A DNA stretch of 64,000 nucleotides from Psychrobacter sp. bablab_jr014 (GTDB lineage Bacteria > Pseudomonadota > Gammaproteobacteria > Pseudomonadales > Moraxellaceae): NCBI RefSeq assembly GCF_016464015.1, contig NZ_JACDXT010000049.1:1-64000 (forward strand), in the 5' to 3' direction. Each line of letters begins with the position of its first letter. Position 1 is the first letter of the stretch. The notes beneath the pieces are model-generated. The model did not search any database. It was not told the DNA's origin and saw only the letters and a list, made by a program, of their open reading frames with translations. A program made the translations under genes and the position numbers. Below, piece by piece: positions 45,526-56,412 of the stretch.

Positions 45526-48500
45526 TTACTTATCTCCTAGGCTCAGATGCTGCGGATTGTGGATGGTCTGCCATGCGTTACTGCCAGCAGGTGGCGTATC
45601 AAAATAGGGCATGGGGCGCTTGTTTTGTGCTTTATTTTGCCCACGCTGCCAGCGGCGTTTGACGTTATAGGCGGTTTTTTGAATATCAGGCTGCGTGTGC
45701 TGCATCAGGCTATCCAGCCATGCACTGACCCGTGTATCAAACATTTGCCCCAGCGCTTCTATGGCTTGCAGGCGGGTGCTGATGGTTTGCGTCTCGTCGC
45801 TTGCGCAGTGATACAGCGCCTCGGTATTTTGCGTTTGTATCCAGCTGAGCAGGGCAGGGCTGGTACTTGTCGTGTTGATATCTGTCTTGACAACGGGGGT
45901 CGGCGTTAAGCGTTCTATCACTTGTATGCGTAAGGCATTGGTTTTGGCAGTGAGCAGACGCAACGGCGGCAAGGCTTGCAAGGTGGGTAACAGCTCGGAT
46001 AACTCTGTCATCTCAGATTCAGGACGTGCCAGCAGCGCGAGCCACACTTGCTGCCACCACGCCTCTACGTGCTCGCTCAGTGCGGGCAGGCTGGCAATGA
46101 TGGGCAGCTGGCTGATGCGTGTGAGCCACGTTAATGACGTGATAAGACTGCTGTCGCTTGCGTTTGTCGCCGCGCTATAGCGGTACAATAGCCACAGCGC
46201 GAGGGCGATTTTTTTTGCCAAAGCATGAATGCGCATCTCGTAGCGCGAATAATCATTGACCGCGCTACCGATACGCTGCATCAGCGCTTGCCATGCTCGC
46301 TGCGCCTCAGCGAGACGTTCAGCCGCCATACTCAGGGTTTGGCTGGTAATGGCGCTTTGATGTTGACCTAGATAAGCAAGCGCAATAGACAACATACTGT
46401 CGTCAGGGTACGTCAGTAGCTGCATTAAGGTTTCAGGCGCTATAGCGTCATCTTGTAAGATACGCTGCGCAAGCGTGTGGCGTATATGTTCTGATAAGGC
46501 TTCGCCATGGGTCAGCATAAAGTCAATAATAGCGTCTACACTGCTGTATTCGGTAATGCGCTGGAGACTCAGCGCCATATCCTCATTATCCAGCGTTTGC
46601 TGGCGGCTTTGTATTGCTGCCCAATCATAAGGCTGGCAGGTCTTGTCCGTACCCCACAACTTTTGTGCTGCTTGGTAGGTCGAGGCAAAGACATACGGCT
46701 GTTCAGTACTGGTTAACAGATTGAGCAGCAAGGCTTTGTTGCCCTCATTGTCTGAAAAGGATAATAAATATAAAGCGTCCCGTAAGACGGTGCTGTAGGT
46801 CGCTGCCGTGACCAGCCCGCTGATATATTGGCGAATCTCTGCCCAAGCTGCAGGCGTACCCAAGCGGCGCAGACCGTGCAACCAATGCATAATGGCTGGG
46901 TTGTACGGCGACAGATTGGGCTGATGCAGCTGCGCTTTTAACAACTCAAAAACCTGGGTGCTGTATTCAAAGCGTCCGCCATCAGCGAGCATTCCGAGCG
47001 CCTCGCACGCCACATCTTGTAAGTAATGCATCTCATCTTCGGCATATTGTACTAAGCGCTCGTACGCTTGATACAAAATATCGGTCGAGACAGGGGCCGC
47101 GTCTGGATGCTCAGGCGTGTCAAATAATGCGCCAATGGCCAGCACGCTACGGCGACGCACATCGCCATCGGTATGGTGCACCATCGTCGCCATCAACAAG
47201 CTCGCGCCATCAGCAATACCGACTTTCGCTAGCGCTTCTGCAGCGATAAAGGACACCATCTCTTGACGGCTGGACAAGGCTTGTTTTAATACCGCCGTAT
47301 CACCGTGTCGATATTGGGCGCGGTACGCGATTGCCTTGACCACAGCGAGCCTGCGTTTTTCAGGCAGCTGAGCGTAAGCTTGTGCCAGTAGTGCATCAAT
47401 ACGCTCGGCCATGTGCGTATCCGCAGGCGTTGCGGTTTTATCATCCTTATCATCACTTTCACGCCCAATCCATGCCAGCGGTGAGACCAGCTCAAGCACG
47501 TAGTCACTGTCTTGAACACGCAGTAGCAGGCTAAAGACATCCATTAGGATGACAGGATGGCGTGGATACTGCGTGGTGAGCCAGCGCGTGTCTTCATACT
47601 CATCAAAATAATCGTGTATCGGCTGATCAAAACCGCTCACTTTTATCAACGCCTGCATGATATTAGCGCGCTCTGGGCGGTGATTGTGGTCTTGATAAGA
47701 CAAGGTTAAACGCGCTTGTAAGCCTGTTACCACTGAGAGTGCGCGTGTACTGGCAAGAGCGCGATAAATAAGAGAGCGGCTGATGCGGCGGCGTGGGTCA
47801 TCGAGCAGTGCAAACAGCCACTCATTGAGGCGCGCTTGCTGTGCGTTGGTCACGATTGAGTGCTGCTCGGCATAATACTGACTAACCTTGTTAATCAGCT
47901 GTAAGACTTGCTCTTGGGCGTACTCGGTATGACTGAGCATAAAGTAGGTGAGTAACGCCTCTAATAGCTGAGGATCAGCGTTTAACAGCGTAGGCTGTGC
48001 CAATAATTGTTGCCATGCGTGATAACGTGCCTGCCAGTCATACACATAAATAGCATGCTGTAAAAACTGCTGGTGCGCGTCTTTATCTTGCAATCCTGTC
48101 TGCTGCCATGTATTGATAACTTGACGTACCAGCGGCGTATCGGCGTACTCCAGTACCGCCAAGCTGGCAGGGAGCTGCCCAATAGCAGCAACCAGATATT
48201 GATAAATCTCTTCTGCCAGTAAAGGATGTGCGTCGCGTAACCGCTGGCTAAACGTCGTCGTCAACGTGCTGTCTGTACGATGCTCAGCCACCCACAGCTT
48301 GACGCCCGCCGCCACCATATCTCGATGCTCGGTCGCCATTGCCTCTTGTGCCAATGCGGTCAGGGTAATAGGCAGCTCGTGTAGCGCTTCCCACACCAGT
48401 GCGCGCGTCTCGGCACGACTGTGATTCAGCAGCGGCAATAGGGCTTGAGTGATGCTCGCTGACCATGTGCCTGAGGGCATTGTCTCAGGCCTTTTCGCCA

Positions 48501-51500
48501 GCCACAGCAGTCCACGAATGGCTTGGTTAATGACACTGTTCGCATTAGCATTACGAATCACGCCCAGCCACGTGCCAAAGGCAAGGCTCTGATAGTGATT
48601 ACTATCCGTAGCCTCTGCTGTATCATTGCTTGTTGTCTTATCACTTGCCAATACTGGCAAGTGATGGTTTAGGGTTGCCATCGTGCCAAGCCACGCTTGA
48701 ATATGCGTCATCTTGGGTTCAGTAAGCAATAACGACAGTTGTCCAAGCGCTTGTACAGCGGTTGCCTTGAGTAACGGTGATAGGCTACTGCGCGGCGCGT
48801 GCAGTAAGGCGGCGAGCGATTGTAGTGATTTGCTATTTATCGCAGCTAAGGCGGTTTGGCGTAGGGCTGCCGTTTGCGGGTCATTTACTTGCGGCAATAA
48901 CTCAGTAAGCGCCTCTTGCAATGCCTTGTTAATCGCATTATGGATATGTTCCCATACGGCTTGTTTATCGTCTGTCAAGCGCGCCAAGCAGTGCGCGTAT
49001 AAAATGGCACTTTGTGCATCAACGAAGCTTAACGCATTGACCAACAGCGCTGCGCCCTTGTTTGCGTCTTCTTCAGACAAGGCGGTAAAGAGCAGCGTCC
49101 AGCGGGCGGCGGGCACGTACGCAGAGATGTTAAATAATGGCGCGAGTGTCCATGCGGTATCAATGCCTAAACCCATACGCCCTTGCAGCCATGTCATGGG
49201 TGATACGTCCTTATGCAGGGCAGATAAGTTCTGGTCGGTCTGCTGATACAATGCCGCGCCTGATACCTCGCCCGCTGTACTCCCCAAAACACCAAGGGCA
49301 ATACTCGCCGACTGCTGCACAAGCGTACGCTCATCGCGCTGCCAGTGCTGTAATGCTTCGATATGATGAGTGCGATTCGCATCCGTCACCCACATCAGAT
49401 AAGGGGCAACGGCACTAAAATCCGCATCAGAATGATTAAGATAGCGCTGATACCAGCCAAAGGCATCGCCCGTCTGCGGCTCTGCTAAAGCGGCAAGTCC
49501 TATTAGCGCCTGTGTTACCTGCTGATGCCAAAGAGTATACGCCGCTTTGTCTTGTTTTTTATCAGGCATCACCTGTTGTAAATAGCGCTCAAACACATCA
49601 TACGCTTGTTGGCTGTATATCGCTGCCAATTCAGAGGTTTTATGACTAGCAGTGTTGTTCATATTATGAGCACTGACACGCTGTGAATGACGTGCCAGGA
49701 AAGTGGCCGTTTTTAGCTGAATGTCGGTGTAGGGGCTTTGGATACCTGCATTCAGCAAAGCTAAGTAGTCGTCATTGGCATCTTCACTACTGATTTGCCC
49801 GCCATGTGTCACCAGCTGTAGCGCCACATCTAGGGCGGTTTTGCGCACTTCTAAACCTTCAGCGGCAAGTAATGGCAGCAACAGTGGCATAATAGCTGAA
49901 GTCGTATTCGGCTCGGTTAATGTCCCACAGCGCTGTAGCCCTGCAGTAACGATGTCCTCAAAAGGGCTGGCAAGCGCGGCAGTTATCACCTGCTCAATGT
50001 TGAATCGCTGCGGATAGTCGCCTGCCGTCTCCAGCGCTTCATGACGAATCGTGCGAAATGGGTCACACAGTAACAGTGCCAATAATGCGCCATCATTGGC
50101 ATTATCCTCATGGACATTTACTTTTCGTGTGTTTTTGAATAAAAAGCGCTGCCATTCTTCTAACCCTGCGCGGTGTACGTCCTCAAATTGACTTGTGGCG
50201 ATCAGCTGTAAGTATTGATATAGCGAGGCGCTGTCATGGAGCAGTACGCGCGCAGTCAATACTTTTAAAACCTCTAAGCGTACGCTGGGAAAGCGGTTGT
50301 CCAGTAGGGGTTTAAACTGAGTAATGAGTGCTTCATCGCTAATTTTGGCAAGGTTTTGTTGTAGCAATAACGCCAAAGCGTCCTCGTGAATGTGGGCGTG
50401 TGCCGAGGCAAAACCAAACGCTGCCCATGTCTGCGTGTCGCTACAGACTTTGCCTAATGCCTGCATGGCGACCTTGCGTACTTGGGTATTGCTGTCGTTT
50501 AGCATCGCGCCAAGGAGGGTTTGCGCATCAGCCAGCCGCTGATTGCCGAGCGCGCGTGCCACGCCTGCGCGGACAATGGCATCATCGCTATGAATAAAGC
50601 CAATCAATACACCAAAAGCGCGGGCGTCTTTTAAACAGGCAAGGGCATAAGCCGCACGAAAGCTGATGTCTTGATAATGGTTGCTAAGCGCTTGTAATAA
50701 TGGCGCAAGGGTCGCTTCATCTAATGCGAGTGTGTCTTTACTAACGGATTCCTTTTTCTTGCCTTGGCCTGTCTTTTTATCATCAGCGCTTTGAAAATCT
50801 TCAACTTGTAAGGCCAGACGCACATCATGAGTGATATTGCCAGCATTCTTAGCATCAGTATGCGTCAGCGTGCCCTCTGTCAAACTAAACGCATCAAAAT
50901 CTGCCAGTGTGCGCAGTAGGTAGCTGTCCTCTTGCTGCTGCGCCGCACGCTGCAAGGCATCTGCCAGCTCAGGCTTAGCAAGTAGCGCGATAAAAAAGGC
51001 GGTCTGGCGCACCTCACTGTCACTACTTTGCTGTAATAGCATCAGCTGGCGCGTCACTTTAGGCGTGGATAACAAGCCGCGCTGATACAGACGAATCAAA
51101 CCTGCCTGCACGGTATCGGTATAGCGACTGCTCAAGGCCAGCATGTCCGCTTGTATGCTATCAACAGGGAAGATGGCTTCAAGGGCGATGAGTGCCGCAC
51201 GGCGAATGCTCAGGCTGTTGTGAGACAACAGCGCAGGCAACACCATTTGACTGTACTGACGGTCACCGTGTTGCTGATCAGGGCTGGTATTATTTAAGTG
51301 CTCGTTGCTTGCGCGCATTTGATGTTGCTGTATGGCAGCATTGACCACCTCGTCATGACGGCTGGCAAGCGCTTGGGTCAGATACTCTTGCACCGATAAT
51401 GGCGCAGCGGCATAGTGCTGCTCTAGTGCCTCAAAAGCCGCGAGGCGGACTTGAGGGCTGATGGTGCTGTTTAATAACTGCTCTAATAGTCCAATACGTG

Positions 51501-52869
51501 CGCTGAGTGATAACTGGGAAAGTACGTTAACCAGTGCCTGTGCATGGGCGCTGCTCGTACGGGTATCGCTTAAAACCTTTTTGATGATGGCTAAGGCGCG
51601 GCTGTCGTCTTGTGCCAATAGCAATGTTAAAGCCTGATTAAATAAGGTCTCATGCTCGTTACTGCTGTCTGCCAAATAGTGCTCAATACGTGCGTAGCCG
51701 TCCTGCATACTGTGAATGATAGGCTGTAGACTGTGATTGCTATCGGTATTTACGGGTAAAAAATGTAGGCTGTTGTCTTTGGTAATGGCTAAGAGCGCAG
51801 GTGCTTCGGCATAATGCGTCCATGCTAAATAGCGCGGATTGGTAAGGTTGTCTTTACTGCTGCTCGGCTGCCCCTTATCCAGCGCCCAAGACTTGATACT
51901 GCCGTCATTGCCTGCGGTAAACAGACGCGCGCTTGAGACGCACAGCGCCTTGATATGGCTGGCATGCCCGCTAGATTTTGCGCGGTCGGTCGGCTGCAAG
52001 TCGCCTTGTATGTGGGTGCGATACAAGGTGTTGTCAGCGCCAGCGGAGTAAAAGTAAGGCGAATGCGGCACAAAAGCGAGCGCCGTAATGCGCCCTTGAT
52101 GCATGGGCTGGGTGCTGCTTGGCTGAATATGACTGTTCTGTATCTCACTGCCATCATAGCGCCACTGACAGCTGACGATAGTGCCTTTGTCATCACCAAT
52201 AATGAGCCATTGTCCATCGCTGCTGCTGGCGAGCATGGTCGCCTTGGTACTATTGTCACCATTGTCAGACGGCGTGATATCCGCAGCATCATGATGTTGC
52301 GCAAATAACGGCGCAAGCGGCTGCACAATGGGGCTGGTGGACAGACGCTTTGCGGTGTCGGCATAAGGGCACACTACCAATGTATGCGCATACAAAACCG
52401 CGACAGCGTGGGTCAAAGGGACGATATCTAGCGCGCTTGGTTGGACGTTATTAGAAGATGCTGATGTATGCTGATAAATAGGCAGCGTACTGATTTTTTG
52501 AATGGTTTTGGCGTGCCAGTCGGTTTGGTACAAGTGATTGTCAACGCCCAATAAAAATACCGCCTCGCTGTTTGCGGTGATGCACTGCATGGCAACAGGC
52601 AGCGCAAGTGTATTTAATTCGGGGCGAGCGCCTAATGTATCTAAAACGTATAAGTCATTTTTGGGCGTAGCGGCGTCACGGCTGCCCTTATCCTGAGGGT
52701 CACGCTCAGGCAAGCGGGTGATAAACAGACTGCGTCCAGTCGGCGCTGTCTTATTTTTTGTATTGTTGCTTTTATCATTGTGGGTACTGCTGCCGTACTG
52801 GTTTAGGCAAGCATCTTGGCTGATAATGCCGATAATCTCGCCCCAGTAAGCTAAGGTGCTGGTTTTCAT
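45526..52869 (-). CDS. Giant WD40 + HEAT-repeat protein, retron accessory
   Basis: A 2447-residue protein, probably cytosolic, with no signal peptide or membrane segment. The N-terminal ~400 residues hold beta-propeller blades: ASSSDGQWLIIGDDKGTIVS, ITALAFVPHSPYFYSAGADN, IKALCVSSARLFTAGNDGS-IKSW. The remainder is alpha-solenoid, with many HEAT-type helices such as YALACLKDARAFGVLIGFIH, VRAGVARALGNQRLADAQTL and VRKVAMQALGKVCSD, and runs of the same pattern to near the C-terminus. No enzymatic motif was recognised. Such proteins act as scaffolds or sensors. It is second in the operon, 74 bp after the BRCT gene. MolR-like HEAT proteins occur with SWIM proteins elsewhere, but I cannot test homology here. 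Confidence 0.85.
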   Translation of the reverse strand: MKTSTLAYWGEIIGIISQDACLNQYGSSTHNDKSNNTKNKTAPTGRSLFITRLPERDPQDKGSRDAATPKNDLYVLDTLGARPELNTLALPVAMQCITANSEAVFLLGVDNHLYQTDWHAKTIQKISTLPIYQHTSASSNNVQPSALDIVPLTHAVAVLYAHTLVVCPYADTAKRLSTSPIVQPLAPLFAQHHDAADITPSDNGDNSTKATMLASSSDGQWLIIGDDKGTIVSCQWRYDGSEIQNSHIQPSSTQPMHQGRITALAFVPHSPYFYSAGADNTLYRTHIQGDLQPTDRAKSSGHASHIKALCVSSARLFTAGNDGSIKSWALDKGQPSSSKDNLTNPRYLAWTHYAEAPALLAITKDNSLHFLPVNTDSNHSLQPIIHSMQDGYARIEHYLADSSNEHETLFNQALTLLLAQDDSRALAIIKKVLSDTRTSSAHAQALVNVLSQLSLSARIGLLEQLLNSTISPQVRLAAFEALEQHYAAAPLSVQEYLTQALASRHDEVVNAAIQQHQMRASNEHLNNTSPDQQHGDRQYSQMVLPALLSHNSLSIRRAALIALEAIFPVDSIQADMLALSSRYTDTVQAGLIRLYQRGLLSTPKVTRQLMLLQQSSDSEVRQTAFFIALLAKPELADALQRAAQQQEDSYLLRTLADFDAFSLTEGTLTHTDAKNAGNITHDVRLALQVEDFQSADDKKTGQGKKKESVSKDTLALDEATLAPLLQALSNHYQDISFRAAYALACLKDARAFGVLIGFIHSDDAIVRAGVARALGNQRLADAQTLLGAMLNDSNTQVRKVAMQALGKVCSDTQTWAAFGFASAHAHIHEDALALLLQQNLAKISDEALITQFKPLLDNRFPSVRLEVLKVLTARVLLHDSASLYQYLQLIATSQFEDVHRAGLEEWQRFLFKNTRKVNVHEDNANDGALLALLLCDPFRTIRHEALETAGDYPQRFNIEQVITAALASPFEDIVTAGLQRCGTLTEPNTTSAIMPLLLPLLAAEGLEVRKTALDVALQLVTHGGQISSEDANDDYLALLNAGIQSPYTDIQLKTATFLARHSQRVSAHNMNNTASHKTSELAAIYSQQAYDVFERYLQQVMPDKKQDKAAYTLWHQQVTQALIGLAALAEPQTGDAFGWYQRYLNHSDADFSAVAPYLMWVTDANRTHHIEALQHWQRDERTLVQQSASIALGVLGSTAGEVSGAALYQQTDQNLSALHKDVSPMTWLQGRMGLGIDTAWTLAPLFNISAYVPAARWTLLFTALSEEDANKGAALLVNALSFVDAQSAILYAHCLARLTDDKQAVWEHIHNAINKALQEALTELLPQVNDPQTAALRQTALAAINSKSLQSLAALLHAPRSSLSPLLKATAVQALGQLSLLLTEPKMTHIQAWLGTMATLNHHLPVLASDKTTSNDTAEATDSNHYQSLAFGTWLGVIRNANANSVINQAIRGLLWLAKRPETMPSGTWSASITQALLPLLNHSRAETRALVWEALHELPITLTALAQEAMATEHRDMVAAGVKLWVAEHRTDSTLTTTFSQRLRDAHPLLAEEIYQYLVAAIGQLPASLAVLEYADTPLVRQVINTWQQTGLQDKDAHQQFLQHAIYVYDWQARYHAWQQLLAQPTLLNADPQLLEALLTYFMLSHTEYAQEQVLQLINKVSQYYAEQHSIVTNAQQARLNEWLFALLDDPRRRISRSLIYRALASTRALSVVTGLQARLTLSYQDHNHRPERANIMQALIKVSGFDQPIHDYFDEYEDTRWLTTQYPRHPVILMDVFSLLLRVQDSDYVLELVSPLAWIGRESDDKDDKTATPADTHMAERIDALLAQAYAQLPEKRRLAVVKAIAYRAQYRHGDTAVLKQALSSRQEMVSFIAAEALAKVGIADGASLLMATMVHHTDGDVRRRSVLAIGALFDTPEHPDAAPVSTDILYQAYERLVQYAEDEMHYLQDVACEALGMLADGGRFEYSTQVFELLKAQLHQPNLSPYNPAIMHWLHGLRRLGTPAAWAEIRQYISGLVTAATYSTVLRDALYLLSFSDNEGNKALLLNLLTSTEQPYVFASTYQAAQKLWGTDKTCQPYDWAAIQSRQQTLDNEDMALSLQRITEYSSVDAIIDFMLTHGEALSEHIRHTLAQRILQDDAIAPETLMQLLTYPDDSMLSIALAYLGQHQSAITSQTLSMAAERLAEAQRAWQALMQRIGSAVNDYSRYEMRIHALAKKIALALWLLYRYSAATNASDSSLITSLTWLTRISQLPIIASLPALSEHVEAWWQQVWLALLARPESEMTELSELLPTLQALPPLRLLTAKTNALRIQVIERLTPTPVVKTDINTTSTSPALLSWIQTQNTEALYHCASDETQTISTRLQAIEALGQMFDTRVSAWLDSLMQHTQPDIQKTAYNVKRRWQRGQNKAQNKRPMPYFDTPPAGSNAWQTIHNPQHLSLGDK

Positions 52870-52943
52870 AAGGCTGTCTCAATCGATAAATAAAGAGTTA
52901 TATGTTTTATTAACAATAATGTTTTTCTACGTCTTGGCTGACT

Positions 52944-55900
52944 TTATGCAGGCGTTACCAATAAATGCTCACGCAGCGTCGGATAGCGATGCAGCAGCCT
53001 TGTAACTGCCGTTAGGCTGGCGTGGCGCTCCATCTTGCCTGCCGAATGCGTAAAGGTATATAAGTCAGCGATAATCAGCGCGGCAAAAGACATATCCGTT
53101 AAAGCAATATCCCGAAACGTCTCAATCAGCGCCAGCTTGGCTTGGCTGGCAGACAGTAGCGACTGGCTCAGCGTTTGCGGCGTGTCAGGCTCGCTAGTGC
53201 GCTGCTTGTTGTATTTATAGTTATGGCTTTGCTTTTTTGCAGTAGGTTTTTGCTCGGGATTGCTCAAGCGCCCTGGTGGCAGCTCAAACAAGCCGCGACG
53301 CAATAACAGACGTAGCTGATCGACTTCAGCAGGCAAGGTTTCTGGCGGGTTTTTAACAGCGCTTGTGGCTGTTTCGGTGTCTTCGATGGATAGCAGCTGG
53401 CGCTTGGTAACAGGGCGTTTTTGCTTGTATTGTTGCCATAGCATACATACAGCGGCGTAGCGGATGTCGCGGTGACTGCTTTGGGTCAATAAATAGAGTA
53501 AATGCACGTCCTGAAACTGCGGGTTTTGTTTTAATAAAGTGATACCAATGCGTCTTGCTTGCGCCTGTTTGCTACCGACCAAGGCGTTTATCGCCGCTGT
53601 ACTGTATTGGCTACTGTCGATATGATAGAGACGGTTGCTCACACTGGGTTTAGCAAACAAGGCTTGCTGTAATAAGGTCTGTACCTCAAGATACTTGGAC
53701 TCTGCCAAAGACAGCCACAATTCAGGGGTTAATTGCCAGCGTGCCAGCTCATGGCGGGCGAGTAGTAAGCCAAACTCACGTAGGTTGCTATGACCGCTGG
53801 ATAATAACGGCACAACGCGCTCGGCGCTAAAAAAGGCGTTTGGAATGGCTGCATTACTGTCGACAGGACGGTCGGTCAAGCTCATGTGGATGCTATCGTG
53901 GTGATGACTCATATAGTAGATGGCAAGCTCACTGATGGCGGCGGTCGGGTCATCGGTTGCCATTGACCACAGACGCTCTGTCCCTGCCAAGGTAGCATCT
54001 GCTGATACCTCTCGCGTCGTCCCTGCCAGCATCTGCAAAAACGCTGTCTCTGAAATAATACGCATGCTCGCGCCAGCCTCAATCAGCTTTTCTGCCTTTA
54101 GCTGCTTGCTGCCTTTACGCCCATGACCGTAAAATGGCGACCCTTCATCGCCAATAACCAAGTAGTCCAAGCTGTTATTCACACCGCTACTGATGAGACC
54201 GTTATGCGCCTTGACCTCGGCTTCGGCAGCACTGCGGCTCATGCTTTGCATTTTTCCTGTAAATAAAAAGCGCTGCTGCTCAAAATCGATGCTGCTTTTC
54301 TTATCCTCACTTTGGTTGCTATTGATATTTGTAGCAGGGTTGGTCTCTGGTTCAGCAAAGTCAGCGGGCAAAAAGCCTTTATTCATACAATCAATCGCAA
54401 ACTTACGGTACATCGCCGTATCGCTATGGGCGAGCATTAACAGCCAATTAAAGCCAAGTGCAGTAGGGACAAAGCGGCGCACATCCGACAGCCAATGATG
54501 TACCCATTCTGTAGCGAAATACACGTCAAAACTTAAATCGCTAAACCAGTCTTGATAGACAGTTGCTTTAATTGCACTATCCACTTGGTCAAATACCGCG
54601 TTATAAATCACGCCATTCGGCTGTACGCCCATCTGCCAATCAGGTTCATAAGCGAGTGCGTGCCAGTAGTTTATAGGCAGGCGGGTAGCATCAATGACCT
54701 CGATATCTATCCAGTCACTGAGTGTCTCTTGGGCGAGTGGGTGCAATAACAGATATTGCCATATCGCAGGGTCAATGGTGCTAAGGTCTGTTTTACGCAA
54801 TTCTTCGAGCACAAAATCCATGCACGCTGCTTGATGCTGACTGTAGCTAGGCAATAGCGTGCGGGCGATATCAACAAAAAAATCAGCACCCAAAGTCTTG
54901 GCGCTATAGAGCTTCGGCAGTTGCTGTATAGCAAAACTAACGGCTTCAGGGCTATTGCCCAACAGACGCGCGCGGAACCAATCAGGCGTCAGCTCTTTAC
55001 GGGTAAAATGCGCGGTTAGCTGGTTGCTTGCGGTCTTAAAATGATAGGACGTTTCTAATAGCTGACCCCAACCTTGTACGCCGATGTCTTTGACGGGATG
55101 ACGACTGAGTATGAGCTGCATAGCAAACTCGCGTACAGGCGCATGGGCGGATACCGCGAGTAACAGCAGGGTGTCTAAACTCAAATCTTTGGCATAGCTT
55201 GATGCATAACTGATGGCGTATTGATACGCTTTGCTATAGTCAGAATGCAAAAGATGCAGCACCACATCATGCAGCCCCAATCCCACAAACTGCGATTTTT
55301 CTAATGATGATGAGCGCTCTAGCAGCCATGTCACCAGCTCGTCACGAGCGCGGCTGCGCGTACCTGCCGACACATATTGAATGGTCGCCGCATCAACGTC
55401 TTTGAGTTTGATTTTAAAATCGTGCTTGAGGCTGTCGGTCGCGAACTGACGTACCGCTTCGTTTTTGGCGCTGGCAAGTAAGGTAAATAACGGCGTTTCA
55501 TCACGTTGCCAAGCGCTGGCAAAAGCACGACCGTCAGCAGAAAACAGCTTGCGCGGGGTATTATGGACAAAGCGATTGACGCCGTAATGTACTTCATTAT
55601 GAAAGCAAATGTGGTTGAGTACCCAGCTATTGACCTGCGCGCTACTGCCGAGCGTCATGTCTGCATCAATGCTGGCAAGTACACGCACCGCCGCGTCGGT
55701 ATAACATATCGGCAGATGCGTACCCAAATGGCGCAAATAACGCCATGCCCGCAAACTGATATAGGTCTTGGTACGCAGGCTGACCGCATCCTTTAACTGC
55801 TGGTCAAAACGGTATGAATCCACCTTGGCAGCAATATGCGCAAAAATCTCATAGTCTTGGCGGTATTCCGCTTGCTTATAAATATATTTTAGACCGCGCC

Positions 55901-56270
55901 ATACGCCGTAGGTTAAGGGTAGAGTATCAATCGCTTGTATCAGCATCGCTCTGGCATAGGCGCGAGTATCCTCCCATAATGCCAATAAAATCACATACGT
56001 CTGATAGCGTGGTGGTAGAGTATATACGCTGTCAGCAGACTCTAGCTGCGCCATCAATGCCACGCGCTTGGCAAACTGCACCTCAGGCGGCAAAGCGCGA
56101 AACTCAGGTGCAAAAATCGTCGCCAAAAACGTCTCAAAGGTCAGCACATCATCAGGTAGCGGTGTATCACGCGGCGCGTCCGGCTGGCGTGCAAGTTGGT
56201 CAAGTTTCTCAATGAGGTTGGGGTCTTCAGCTTGCCACGCCTGATAGATATAAGAAAATGATAAATACAT
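52944..56270 (-). CDS. HEAT-like helical protein with an internal BRCT domain, retron accessory
   Basis: An 1108-residue mostly helical protein, the first gene of the operon. Residues about 662-750 form a BRCT domain of the DNA-ligase/RFC1 type: QQRFLFTGKMQSMSRSAAEAEVKAHNG, SLDYLVIGDEG, KGSKQLKAEKLIEAGASMRIISE. BRCT domains of this class bind DNA ends or phosphorylated partners. The flanking regions look like alpha-solenoid repeats (HAPVREFAMQLILSRH; HRDIRYAAVCMLWQQYK). A Lys/Ser-rich linker lies near residue 1000. No nuclease or ATPase motif was seen. The ATG at 56270 faces the divergent retron RNA region. Confidence 0.85.
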   Translation of the reverse strand: MYLSFSYIYQAWQAEDPNLIEKLDQLARQPDAPRDTPLPDDVLTFETFLATIFAPEFRALPPEVQFAKRVALMAQLESADSVYTLPPRYQTYVILLALWEDTRAYARAMLIQAIDTLPLTYGVWRGLKYIYKQAEYRQDYEIFAHIAAKVDSYRFDQQLKDAVSLRTKTYISLRAWRYLRHLGTHLPICYTDAAVRVLASIDADMTLGSSAQVNSWVLNHICFHNEVHYGVNRFVHNTPRKLFSADGRAFASAWQRDETPLFTLLASAKNEAVRQFATDSLKHDFKIKLKDVDAATIQYVSAGTRSRARDELVTWLLERSSSLEKSQFVGLGLHDVVLHLLHSDYSKAYQYAISYASSYAKDLSLDTLLLLAVSAHAPVREFAMQLILSRHPVKDIGVQGWGQLLETSYHFKTASNQLTAHFTRKELTPDWFRARLLGNSPEAVSFAIQQLPKLYSAKTLGADFFVDIARTLLPSYSQHQAACMDFVLEELRKTDLSTIDPAIWQYLLLHPLAQETLSDWIDIEVIDATRLPINYWHALAYEPDWQMGVQPNGVIYNAVFDQVDSAIKATVYQDWFSDLSFDVYFATEWVHHWLSDVRRFVPTALGFNWLLMLAHSDTAMYRKFAIDCMNKGFLPADFAEPETNPATNINSNQSEDKKSSIDFEQQRFLFTGKMQSMSRSAAEAEVKAHNGLISSGVNNSLDYLVIGDEGSPFYGHGRKGSKQLKAEKLIEAGASMRIISETAFLQMLAGTTREVSADATLAGTERLWSMATDDPTAAISELAIYYMSHHHDSIHMSLTDRPVDSNAAIPNAFFSAERVVPLLSSGHSNLREFGLLLARHELARWQLTPELWLSLAESKYLEVQTLLQQALFAKPSVSNRLYHIDSSQYSTAAINALVGSKQAQARRIGITLLKQNPQFQDVHLLYLLTQSSHRDIRYAAVCMLWQQYKQKRPVTKRQLLSIEDTETATSAVKNPPETLPAEVDQLRLLLRRGLFELPPGRLSNPEQKPTAKKQSHNYKYNKQRTSEPDTPQTLSQSLLSASQAKLALIETFRDIALTDMSFAALIIADLYTFTHSAGKMERHASLTAVTRLLHRYPTLREHLLVTPA

Positions 56271-56373
56271 ACGCTACGCCTTTGCTATCACGGTATCTGC
56301 CAATAAAAGAAGTCCTTATAAAAGCGCATTTTTGCGCGCGTATCAAGAACTTTTGTCAATTTAAATCAAGAAA

Positions 56374-56390
56374 GCGACATATATTGTCGC
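56374..56390. repeat. 17-bp inverted repeat GCGAC-N7-GTCGC, copy 1
   Basis: GCGACATATATTGTCGC is a perfect 6-5-6 palindrome. A second site with the same 5-7-5 half-sites lies at 56413. This spacing and symmetry suit a dimeric repressor site. Confidence 0.7.
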
Positions 56391-56412
56391 GCAATTTATG
56401 TATAAAAAGAGC

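Noticed and set aside
48713-49246. 177-codon plus-strand frame inside the giant HEAT gene
   Set aside because: It is antisense to a long, well-patterned coding frame, has no ribosome-binding site and is Ser/Cys-rich in the way of a shadow frame.
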